Origin: Vulcanimicrobiota bacterium
GTDB lineage: Bacteria > Vulcanimicrobiota > Vulcanimicrobiia > Vulcanimicrobiales > Vulcanimicrobiaceae
DNA length: 7,458 nt
Assembly: GCA_019237435.1 (NCBI GenBank)
Contig: JAFAHB010000036.1
Location: 1-7,458, forward strand
Reading direction: 5' to 3'
Shown here: one piece after another, positions 1-6,152 of the stretch
Position numbering within the stretch: position 1 is the first letter of the stretch
Layout: each line of letters begins with the position of its first letter
Notes under the pieces: model-generated
The model's database searches: none
The model's input: only the letters and a program-made list of their open reading frames with translations
Told to the model about the DNA's origin: nothing
Position numbers and translations under genes: made by a program

Positions 1-3
1 GGC

Positions 4-2619
4 GTGGCGCTGCAAACGTTCCAGCGCATCGTTCCGCCGAAAGCACCGAACGTCACACCGATTACCGGCGGTGGTGGCGTCGGTAATCCTGACTCGCTAA
101 CGGTCGTGCGCCCGCTTATCGGTTATCCCGAAGTGCTCTACACGCACCTGGGCGACACCGCGGCCGCACGGGATGCAATTCGCAACGCGCTCGTCACGCA
201 GGCAACCGGCGGGGCAAAGCTCGCGGGCCTCGTCGATCCGGACGTCGATCACGTCGAAATCGCGGTTGCGGTGCGCCATCCCCTGCACGACACGGGGACG
301 AACGACGGTCCGTTCGTGACGTTGTACACCACGACACGGACGCTCGCCGCCGTGACCGGAACCGTTCCAAACCTGACCGACCCCGGTACGACGATTCCGC
401 TGATGTACGTCGATGCGACGACAATCGAAGGCTGGTTGCCGACGCAGCCCGCGACGGGGCCGCTGCTGATTCCGCGGGCGCGCGACATTCAGATTACGCT
501 GAGAGCCGGCGTACGCAGCAACGAGCCGGAATACTTTACACCGCAACTCGCACAGGGACATCCGACAGCGCTCCCACTTCGCTGCGAAGCTACCGGCGAA
601 CCGGCGCTTCTGCAGCAGGCCGATGCGCTCGAACCGATCCAAGGCTTTTTCTTCCGCCGGCCGCCCGACGTCGCCGCACCGTCAGTCGTGTCGCAACTAG
701 CAGACCAGCTCGGCGTTTTACCGTCGGGCGACAACACGCTGGCCGCCCCGCCGGGACGGCGGGTCGTCTTCGGTGCATCAGGCGCCTTGCGCACGACGAT
801 TTCGGCCGACGGCGAAACGCTTACGTTCGGCGCTACCGACGAACTACTGCGCTTCTGGATCGTTGCGGTCGTGCTCGATCTCGAACGCGATTGGTCGTGG
901 GACGGCTTGCAGCCGACGAGCTTCCAACTGCTGCGCGGCGCGACGAGCGATACCGAAACGTCCGCGCAAGCAGTTGGTTCGCTGACGATACCGCGCGTGC
1001 TCGGGTCCGCGGCGACCACGCAGCCGAGCGAGCAAGAGCGCAGCCGTACTCATCTCATCTTTCTTGACGCGATCGATCCGCATGCGCCGACGGGAGCCTA
1101 TCCTGAAGCATTGAGCCACCGCTGGTTCGTGCAACCGGCCGGCGATCCGGCGGGGCCACCGTTGCCCGTATCACCACCGTCGCCGGCGCTCGCTCCAAAT
1201 GCACCGCCGCCGATTACCGGCCCGGGCTTCGAGAACCAGCCGCTCGATCTGCAACTGCCGATCGCGATACCTCCGGCGCAGGTTCCGGTGCTCGCGTCGG
1301 TCGGGCTCGCGCTCGCGCCGTACGTCGCTGGCCCCGGCTACGCCTCGACGCAACCGCGCGCGCGCGCGCTGTGGCTCGAGCTCACCGAACCGATCACGAA
1401 CGGCGTCGGTGACGCGCTGTTTGCTCGCGTGCTCGCGCACGGCGCCGATCCGATTCTTTACGACGCACAGCCTGCAACGTCGGCCAATGCGAATCCGCCG
1501 CTACCGCTCGATCCCGAACTGGTGCGCGATATCATTCCGGGCGATACGGACGACCGCGCCGGCATGAACGCGATGCAGCAGCTGTCGGCGTCGCCGGATT
1601 CCGACCGGCACTTCTTACTGCCGCTTCCGCCCGGAATGGCGGCTGACGATCCGGACTTGTTCGGCTTCTACACGTACGAACTGCGCGTCGGACATGCCGG
1701 TCCGATCGGCGATTCGCGATGGTGGTCAACTGCGAACGGCCGCTTTGGCTCCCCGTTGCGAGTGGCCGGCGTGCAGCAACCGGCTCCGCCGCTGACATGC
1801 CAGGCCGGACGCTTCGGCGCCGCGGAAGTGGCGCCGGAGTCACTCGTCAACGCGCTGCGCGGGGCGAGCGCAACGGGACTGCGTTTCCCGCTCGACGTTC
1901 CGGCATTGAAGGTTGCCGCGCCTTCGATTCTCCCCAACGCAAGCGCACCGCTGGCGGCACCCGGCGTCGCTCAATCGGCGCCAATCGCGAACAACGCCAT
2001 TGACGTGAGCGCGTTGACCCAACTCTCGAATGCGAGCGCGTCGCTGCTGGGCGGCCTAAAGCTCGTTCCGGCGCCACCGAGCCTCATCGTCGCGACCGCA
2101 CCTTATGCAACGCCGACGCTGAACGGCGTGCCGCTGGTCACGCTGGAAGACATCCCGAAGACGCAGCTCTGGTTCTTCTTATACGCGCAAACCGTGCAAG
2201 CCGACGGATTCTCTATGCGCAACGTGCTGCTCGCGACTTCAGAAGGCACCTTCCTGAGTCCGCGCCTGCAATACAATCTCGATCCGACGGTCGCACCGAT
2301 ATTCAAGAATTATCTCAGCAGCGCCACGATACATCAGCGCGATCGCATCGGCTTTGCCGTTTTCACTCAAACGGAGGTCGACACAATCTTGACCGCGCTG
2401 CGTTTGCCGCCGTCATCGCCGCTGAGCATATTGGCGGTCGAGCTCTTACCCGGCGGCACCGGCTCAGAGGTCGGACAACCCGCCGGAACCCAGCAGCCCG
2501 CGGCTGCGCCTGCAGGGCCCGCTACCGCCGCCGCCGTTACAACGACGCGCGGCGGAGTGTTCCCGTTTGGACGCATCATGCGCGCTTCACCGTTAACCCC
2601 GATCGAAGCAGTGTGTTAG
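4..2619 (+). CDS. Large hypothetical protein, possibly 5'-truncated by the window edge
   Basis: I do not recognise a named family. The frame is open from the left edge; GTG at position 4 is the first usable start, but only three bases precede it, so neither a ribosome binding site nor an earlier start can be judged. The 871-residue product has no signal peptide or membrane segment, so it looks soluble and cytoplasmic unless exported by a non-Sec route. It has only three Cys (194, 599, 871). Folded-looking blocks lie at about 35-380 and 425-600, the latter holding ALWLELTEP, DLFGFYTYELRVGH (551-564) and RWWSTANGRFGSPLRVAGVQ. A further block at 695-815 contains QLWFFLYAQTVQADG. They are joined by a Pro-rich stretch (380-425) and an Ala/Asn-rich one (600-690); the C-terminus (820-845) is Ala/Pro-rich. 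Codon use is normal throughout, so the gene is real. Its 3' end faces the Hcp-like relic 37 bp away. Function unknown. Confidence 0.85.
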   Translation: MALQTFQRIVPPKAPNVTPITGGGGVGNPDSLTVVRPLIGYPEVLYTHLGDTAAARDAIRNALVTQATGGAKLAGLVDPDVDHVEIAVAVRHPLHDTGTNDGPFVTLYTTTRTLAAVTGTVPNLTDPGTTIPLMYVDATTIEGWLPTQPATGPLLIPRARDIQITLRAGVRSNEPEYFTPQLAQGHPTALPLRCEATGEPALLQQADALEPIQGFFFRRPPDVAAPSVVSQLADQLGVLPSGDNTLAAPPGRRVVFGASGALRTTISADGETLTFGATDELLRFWIVAVVLDLERDWSWDGLQPTSFQLLRGATSDTETSAQAVGSLTIPRVLGSAATTQPSEQERSRTHLIFLDAIDPHAPTGAYPEALSHRWFVQPAGDPAGPPLPVSPPSPALAPNAPPPITGPGFENQPLDLQLPIAIPPAQVPVLASVGLALAPYVAGPGYASTQPRARALWLELTEPITNGVGDALFARVLAHGADPILYDAQPATSANANPPLPLDPELVRDIIPGDTDDRAGMNAMQQLSASPDSDRHFLLPLPPGMAADDPDLFGFYTYELRVGHAGPIGDSRWWSTANGRFGSPLRVAGVQQPAPPLTCQAGRFGAAEVAPESLVNALRGASATGLRFPLDVPALKVAAPSILPNASAPLAAPGVAQSAPIANNAIDVSALTQLSNASASLLGGLKLVPAPPSLIVATAPYATPTLNGVPLVTLEDIPKTQLWFFLYAQTVQADGFSMRNVLLATSEGTFLSPRLQYNLDPTVAPIFKNYLSSATIHQRDRIGFAVFTQTEVDTILTALRLPPSSPLSILAVELLPGGTGSEVGQPAGTQQPAAAPAGPATAAAVTTTRGGVFPFGRIMRASPLTPIEAVC

Positions 2620-2656
2620 GGTAGCCACGCAAGCCTTCGCCGGCGTTCCGTACGGC

Positions 2657-2824
2657 TTAAACTGCCTTGTTAGCGGCCAAGTCCCATCCGGTCTCGTATG
2701 TAGCGGTCTGTCCGGTCGCCTGTACCGTGCTATTGACCCACCGCATTTGACTGCATGAGAACGCGATGGTTTCCGTCGCGAGAGTTCCGGTCTCGCGGAC
2801 GTATAAGGGTGGCTCCGACAGACG
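2657..2824 (-). pseudogene. Relic of an Hcp-family (T6SS tube-like, PF05638) gene, 3' end only
   Basis: Reading the minus strand down to a TAA at 2657-2659 gives 55 codons whose last 43 look like the C-terminus of Hcp1-family proteins. The segments are TGTLATETIAFSCSQMRW, then VNSTVQATGQTATYE, then TGWDLAANKAV and stop. Intact relatives that I recall end with a TE-(V/I)-x-F-x-(Y/C)-x-x-(I/M)-x-W strand, a polar loop and a terminal GWDLKANKKV-like motif, so the order and spacing fit. The frame is interrupted by an in-frame TAA at 2825-2827; just upstream the same frame reads PLISDA, plausibly more Hcp sequence. There is no credible start codon or ribosome binding site, and the rest of the roughly 160-residue family length is absent because the M48 gene begins its 3' end at 2908. 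Hcp forms hexameric rings of secretion tubes; this copy cannot. Assignment is by remembered family pattern, not by a search. Confidence 0.68.
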
Positions 2825-2907
2825 TTAAGCGTCGCTGATGAGGGGTTCGGCTCGGCAGACCTCCGGTAGACGCGCTACGCGCAATGCGGCGATCCCGCCT
2901 GCGCGTA

Positions 2908-3888
2908 CTAACAGCCCGGATAGCACGCCGGCAATGGAGGCGGCGGATAAGGGCCCATCGGCTGCGGTGACTGGGACCAAGTTTGCGGGCCATATTGTGC
3001 CGGATACTGCGATGGGTATTGCGCCGGATACTGCGACGGGTATTGCGCCGGATACTGCGCCGGATACTGCGATTGATATTGTGGCGGGTATTGCGATTGG
3101 TATTGCATCGAATATGGGGTCGGATTACCGCCGCCATAACCGGACTGAGCTAACGCGCGCGCGTTTGGCAGCGGCGCCGCGGTAGCGATGTCGTCTCTAA
3201 ATCTGCCGAACGTGGCCGTGTCGCTCGTAAGGAGTGCGGTGAGCGCCGCGAGGCGTTGATCGTCGCTGGGATGGTCCGAAGCGGCGTTCCTTTGCCAACC
3301 CTGCTCCGCCCCACGATGATGCCGCATGTTCCAGACCATGCCCCATGGGTTGAAACCCGCCTTCGCGCAGAGGTACGCGCCCGCCCGGTCCGCGTTCGTT
3401 TCGGCGTCACGCTCGTAGGCGATCGGCTGTGCTCCGCGTTGTGCCGCTTGGTAGACATTGTACACATCGTGGTGGATGTCGTGATTGACTTCGTGACAAA
3501 GCACGCCGGCGAGCTCGTCCCTGTTCCTTAGATACGATAGCAGCGCGGTCGTCACGTACACGTTGCCTCCGGGCATCGAAAATGCGTTGGGTTCGGCCTC
3601 GTTCAACAAGATAAACCGAAACGGCACATAGTATTGCCGGTTCGCGACGGCGGCGATGGCATTCGCTACTGGATCGAGCACCGCGTACAACGAAGATCGC
3701 TGCGGTACGATCTCGCCTTGCTGAGCGTACGTCATGTACGCCTGTTGGCCGACTTGAACTTCCCAGTCTCTCTCTTGCGCCGATATCGCTTGCGGTGACG
3801 CTGCAGCGCGGACAGCGGAAAATACGATAAGTGCGATCGCCGATAAGAAGGCAACCGCTCGCGAAGGCCGCAAGCTTGTACAGTTCAT
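2908..3888 (-). CDS. Exported M48-family zinc metalloprotease with Tyr/Gln/Pro repeat tail
   Basis: The 326-residue protein starts with a Sec-type signal peptide (hydrophobic 11-30, probable cleavage after AAA at 28-30). The M48 peptidase domain covers about 36-235: NAFSMPGGNVYV at 101-112, the zinc motif HEVNH at 132-136 inside the helix ELAGVLCHEVNHD, and the third zinc ligand E163 in ETNADRAG, followed by the SDHPSDDQRL element at 204-213 typical of this family. All catalytic residues are present, so it should be an active periplasmic or secreted endopeptidase, comparable to BepA/LoiP-type enzymes, although no TPR domain follows. Instead residues 261-300 are a run of QYP(A/S/P) repeats, ending in a Pro-rich tail with two Cys (322, 326). 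The ATG at 3886-3888 directly precedes the signal peptide; upstream there is only a weak GA-rich site (AAGAAGA). It lies 81 bp downstream of the DUF3887-like gene on the same strand and may share its transcript. Substrate unknown. Confidence 0.93.
   Translation of the reverse strand: MNCTSLRPSRAVAFLSAIALIVFSAVRAAASPQAISAQERDWEVQVGQQAYMTYAQQGEIVPQRSSLYAVLDPVANAIAAVANRQYYVPFRFILLNEAEPNAFSMPGGNVYVTTALLSYLRNRDELAGVLCHEVNHDIHHDVYNVYQAAQRGAQPIAYERDAETNADRAGAYLCAKAGFNPWGMVWNMRHHRGAEQGWQRNAASDHPSDDQRLAALTALLTSDTATFGRFRDDIATAAPLPNARALAQSGYGGGNPTPYSMQYQSQYPPQYQSQYPAQYPAQYPSQYPAQYPSQYPAQYGPQTWSQSPQPMGPYPPPPLPACYPGC
2999..3106 (-). repeat. In-frame 12-bp-based tandem repeat encoding the M48 tail
   Basis: Nine 12-bp units lie head to tail. 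On the plus strand, near-identical 24-bp copies of GCCGGATACTGC + GAYGGGTATTGC occupy 2999-3022 and 3023-3046, a single 12-bp unit GCCGGATACTGC occupies 3047-3058, and two diverged 24-bp copies occupy 3059-3082 and 3083-3106. Each 12-bp unit encodes four residues of the form QYP(A/S) or QYQS on the minus strand, so gain or loss of units keeps the frame. Near identity of the first copies suggests recent slippage or unequal exchange. Confidence 0.9.
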
Positions 3889-3969
3889 TGTCTTCTTGCT
3901 TCGGGAGGCGGCGGCGAAATTCGCGACGTCGAGGCTAAGGGACGATTAGAACAGGAGCGCTAGGGATGG

Positions 3970-4407
3970 CTACGGGCTCTGGGGCGTCAGCCTTAGCCCG
4001 GCGATCTTCCCGTCGGCGTCAAGCGCAAAAATTTCATACAGCGTGAGCGACGGAAACTGCATTTGAAAAACGTAGATGCTAATTCCACCCTGGCTCGCCT
4101 TCTTGCTCAACGTAAAGGCTGAAGGATTGCCGAGCGGCCCCACCTGCGCGGAAACGTTCGCAAGCAGAGAGTCGGTTAGAGCGGCGTTCATCTTCTGGTC
4201 GAGCTGCGAACGATCGACCTTGCCGGTCTGAATCTGGTGGAACCAATCCTTCGCGCGCGCGGTAACCGCGGTGTCGTTCGCGGCGGCTGGAGCCGCCGAA
4301 GCGGCAGGGACTGGAGCCGGCGAAGCGGCGGCTGGAGCCGGCGAAGGCGACGCAGCTTGCGCGATGACGGTCGTGACGGGCAGTGCAACAAACATGCCGG
4401 CCAGCAT
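3970..4407 (-). CDS. Small exported DUF3887-like protein
   Basis: I place the start at ATG 4405-4407 (145 residues) and not at the further upstream ATG at 4480-4482. The chosen start is preceded by AGAAAGG at good spacing and immediately begins a signal peptide (MLAGMFVALPVTTVIAQA), whereas the extra 25 residues would be charged and bury the signal. After cleavage comes an Ala/Pro/Ser linker (about 19-43), then one compact domain of about 100 residues: RAKDWFHQIQTGKVDRSQL (51-69), a predicted helix NAALTDSLLANVSAQV, and a beta-rich end with YVFQMQFPSLTLYEIFALD and GKIAGLRL. This resembles the NTF2-like DUF3887 domain, often found alone or fused to hydrolases in exported proteins, with no known catalytic role. 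It lies upstream of the M48 protease gene on the same strand, so the two may form an operon. The family call rests on pattern recall. Confidence 0.78.
   Translation of the reverse strand: MLAGMFVALPVTTVIAQAASPSPAPAAASPAPVPAASAAPAAANDTAVTARAKDWFHQIQTGKVDRSQLDQKMNAALTDSLLANVSAQVGPLGNPSAFTLSKKASQGGISIYVFQMQFPSLTLYEIFALDADGKIAGLRLTPQSP
4285..4349 (-). repeat. Three direct copies encoding the Ala/Pro linker
   Basis: A 20-bp unit, consensus GGCTGGAGCCGGCGAAGCGG on the plus strand, occurs at 4285-4304, 4309-4328 and 4330-4349 with one to three mismatches between copies. The repeats encode the Pro/Ala/Ser linker between the signal peptide and folded domain of the DUF3887-like protein. Spacings of 24 and 21 bp keep the frame. 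Confidence 0.75.
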
Positions 4408-4449
4408 TCGTACCTTTCTGTGGCGATTCCGCTCAGCTAGTGGCGGCAG

Positions 4450-4457
4450 ATCATAAT
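4450..4457. promoter_or_regulatory. Overlapping divergent -10 candidates
   Basis: The 100-bp gap between two divergent genes has one AT-rich spot, ATCATAAT. On the plus strand it gives CATAAT (4452-4457), about 50 bases before the M28 GTG; on the minus strand it gives TATGAT (4450-4455), about 42 bases before the DUF3887-like ATG at 4407. Neither has a convincing -35 box: TTCCGC with a 19-bp spacer on plus, and TCTTGC or TTGCCG at 16 or 14 bp on minus. If real, transcription of the minus gene begins well inside the longer alternative frame, supporting the start at 4407. Confidence 0.3.
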
Positions 4458-4462
4458 CAAAG

Positions 4463-4497
4463 GCGTCATCGGCAAGACGCAATCGTTTTTTCGCGAA
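4463..4497. promoter_or_regulatory. Inverted repeat, T-run and TTCGCGAA palindrome upstream of the M28 gene
   Basis: GCGTC (4463-4467) and GACGC (4476-4480) form a 5-bp inverted repeat with an 8-base loop, followed by TTTTTT at 4486-4491 and a perfect palindrome TTCGCGAA at 4490-4497, ending ten bases before the GTG start. On a plus-strand transcript starting near 4464 this would sit in the 5' leader. It could be a short attenuator or operator. The stem is short, so chance is a fair alternative. Confidence 0.25.
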
Positions 4498-4507
4498 CGC
4501 CCTCGCC

Positions 4508-6028
4508 GTGTTGAATATTCGGTTACGAATAGCAGCTTGCGCTATCGTTTACGTCCTGGCGGGCTGTAATGCTTCCGGCGCGCCTACGGTCCCCATCGTC
4601 TCTAACACGTCCGCGCACGTCGACGCCGCTGCGAGGTGCGGGCATCGCGTCGAGCGGACGCCCAAGGAGCTCGAAGATTGCATCCAGCGCGCTTCGCTGT
4701 GGCGTCATCTATCGCAATTTCAGCTCATCGCCGATGAAAATCCCGATCCGCAGGGCCACGGAAACCGCGATATCGGCACGAGCGGTTATCGCGTCTCGGT
4801 TGCGTACGTTGCGCGGCTCATGCGTGACGCCGGGTACGGCGTCGAAATACAACGATATCATTACCACCTCGGAAAAGTGCTCGGGGTTCCGCACCTATCG
4901 ACGCAACAGAATGCGTACGCATACGAGCGCGATTGGTTCGTCGCTCGACAATCCGCGCCGGGAACGGTAACGGCCGCCGCCGAGCCGCCGTCCGGTTCGC
5001 CCGACGGGTGTTCCCGCAACGACTTCGCCGGATTCCATCGCGGCGATATCGCGTTGCTCCGACGCGGCGAGTGCGGATTCGACGCCGCGGTATCGAATGC
5101 TGCGGCGGCCGGCGCCTCCGCGGCGATTCTCTACACGGCCGAAGGTTGGGCGTACGAAGCGCGCCTCACCGAACCCGCGCCAATCCCGGTCGCCGGCGTC
5201 GTTTCGAGTACGGTGCGAGACCAGATCTTCGCGCAATACCGGTCGGGCGCAAAGCCCATCGTACGTCTCGATATACGCATCGCGAAGCGCAGCGGCATCG
5301 ATTACAACGTCATCGCCGACTCGCCGTACGGCGACCCCAATCACGTCGTCGCGATCGACGCCCATCTCGATTCGATTTACGGCGCGGGCATGCTCGACAA
5401 CGCCTCCGGGTCGACGAGCATCCTCGAGGTTGCGCTCAATATGGCAAAGACGCCCACGCGCAACCGCTTGCGCTACATTTGGTTCGGCGGCGAAGAGGTC
5501 GGACTGCTCGGCTCGCACTACTACACCACGCACCTCAAGCAGGAGCAGCTGCACAAGATCGCCTTCGATATCGATGTCGACGTCACGGCAACACCCAACT
5601 TCGATATCCTCGTCGCGGCCGTAAAATACACCCCGGGACGCCGGCACTTTCCGCCAAACGTCATTCCGGAGTCAAAAATCGGTAACCGTTACTTTGCCGA
5701 GTTTTTCAAAACAACCAACATCCCGGCGCGCCTCGCATGGTTCGGTGCAGAGGGAACGGACTCACTATCGTTCAGCCTCGTGGGCGTGCCGAACTCCGGC
5801 ATCCTGACGTTGCAAAACTGCTGCAAACGCCCGTGGGAGCGTGGCATCTGGGGCGGATACCTCGGAAACTACGAAGGGAAGATTCCGAGCTTCAACGGCG
5901 GCTGCGTGGACTATCCCGATCGCTGGTGCGACAACCTCTATAACAACGATCCGCTCGTGCTCGAGTTGGTCTCGAGGTCCGTCGCATACGTCGCCTTCGA
6001 ACTGGCAAACCACCACTTCGCGTGGTAA
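4508..6028 (+). CDS. PA-domain M28-family zinc metallopeptidase, lipoprotein
   Basis: The 506-residue product begins with a lipoprotein signal (hydrophobic 8-19, lipobox LAGC with Cys20), so it should be anchored in a membrane facing the periplasm or exterior. The GTG at 4508 is chosen because the lipobox follows at the right distance; no Shine-Dalgarno is visible and TTG 4511 is possible. Residues about 120-260 hold a protease-associated (PA) domain with GDIALLRRGECGFDAAVSNA. The M28 catalytic domain follows: H286 in DAHLDS, bridging D297 in MLDNASGS, general base E329 and ligand E330 in WFGGEEVGLLGS, and D356 in FDIDVDV. The last ligand, normally His in an HxxxD(T/N) motif near the C-terminus, falls on D471 in PDRWCDN. 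C466 and C474 flank it and could form a disulfide similar to that of the Streptomyces aminopeptidase. The expected role is an aminopeptidase for peptides taken from the environment, if the altered site is active. Next gene 124 bp downstream. Confidence 0.93.
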   Translation: MLNIRLRIAACAIVYVLAGCNASGAPTVPIVSNTSAHVDAAARCGHRVERTPKELEDCIQRASLWRHLSQFQLIADENPDPQGHGNRDIGTSGYRVSVAYVARLMRDAGYGVEIQRYHYHLGKVLGVPHLSTQQNAYAYERDWFVARQSAPGTVTAAAEPPSGSPDGCSRNDFAGFHRGDIALLRRGECGFDAAVSNAAAAGASAAILYTAEGWAYEARLTEPAPIPVAGVVSSTVRDQIFAQYRSGAKPIVRLDIRIAKRSGIDYNVIADSPYGDPNHVVAIDAHLDSIYGAGMLDNASGSTSILEVALNMAKTPTRNRLRYIWFGGEEVGLLGSHYYTTHLKQEQLHKIAFDIDVDVTATPNFDILVAAVKYTPGRRHFPPNVIPESKIGNRYFAEFFKTTNIPARLAWFGAEGTDSLSFSLVGVPNSGILTLQNCCKRPWERGIWGGYLGNYEGKIPSFNGGCVDYPDRWCDNLYNNDPLVLELVSRSVAYVAFELANHHFAW

Positions 6029-6050
6029 AGGACCAGGCGCCTCGCTAATC

Positions 6051-6075
6051 GGGCTTGCGAGAAAGGTCGCAGCCC
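6051..6075 (+). terminator. Hairpin after the M28 gene, weak terminator candidate
   Basis: GGGCTTGCGA (6051-6060) pairs with TCGCAGCCC (6067-6075) as nine base pairs with one bulged T and the loop GAAAGG, starting 23 bases after the stop codon. No T-run follows, so it is not a classical intrinsic terminator; it may be a 3'-end stabilising or pause hairpin. A second small hairpin, CGGCT-CGA-AGCCG at 6101-6113, is followed by the T-richer ACCTTGTTGCTT. Confidence 0.35.
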
Positions 6076-6140
6076 ACGCAGAGCGAACGCGGGGCTAACC
6101 CGGCTCGAAGCCGACCTTGTTGCTTACTTATCTGTATGCT

Positions 6141-6148
6141 AGGAGAGG
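6141..6148 (+). promoter_or_regulatory. Strong Shine-Dalgarno site
   Basis: AGGAGAGG ends four bases before the ATG at 6153-6155. It is the best ribosome binding site in the window and fixes the start of the pro-kumamolisin lipoprotein. Confidence 0.85.
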
Positions 6149-6152
6149 CATT

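Noticed and set aside
2774..2801. Ten-base-pair hairpin CGTCGCGAGA / TCTCGCG-G-ACG, a possible terminator between the convergent genes
   Set aside because: It lies inside the Hcp-like relic reading frame and has no T-run on either strand, so the coding relic explains it better.
2999..3106. Regularly spaced repeats that might suggest a CRISPR array
   Set aside because: The units are contiguous 12-24 bp repeats without unique spacers and are in frame with the M48 protein.
2730..3137. Open minus-strand frame of 135 codons across the M48 3' end and the gap
   Set aside because: It has an Arg/His/Ser repeat composition produced by the tandem repeat in the wrong frame; the part in the gap is out of frame with the Hcp-like peptide.
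3914..3924. Short palindrome GCGAA-A-TTCGC upstream of the M48 start
   Set aside because: Only five base pairs in a GC-rich context, with no second copy or promoter beside it; chance is the simplest explanation.
4408..4482. N-terminal extension of the DUF3887-like protein to the ATG at 4480-4482
   Set aside because: It would place a charged segment before a good signal peptide, lacks a better ribosome binding site, and covers the likely promoter.
4933..5685. A 250-codon open frame on the plus strand, and another of 250 codons on the minus strand at 4895-5647
   Set aside because: Both are Arg-rich shadows inside the M28 gene, whose frame carries all recognisable motifs.
6117..6140. TTGTTG ... 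TATGCT as a promoter for the pro-kumamolisin lipoprotein
   Set aside because: The spacer is only 12 bases and the -10 would abut the ribosome binding site, leaving no room for a normal leader.
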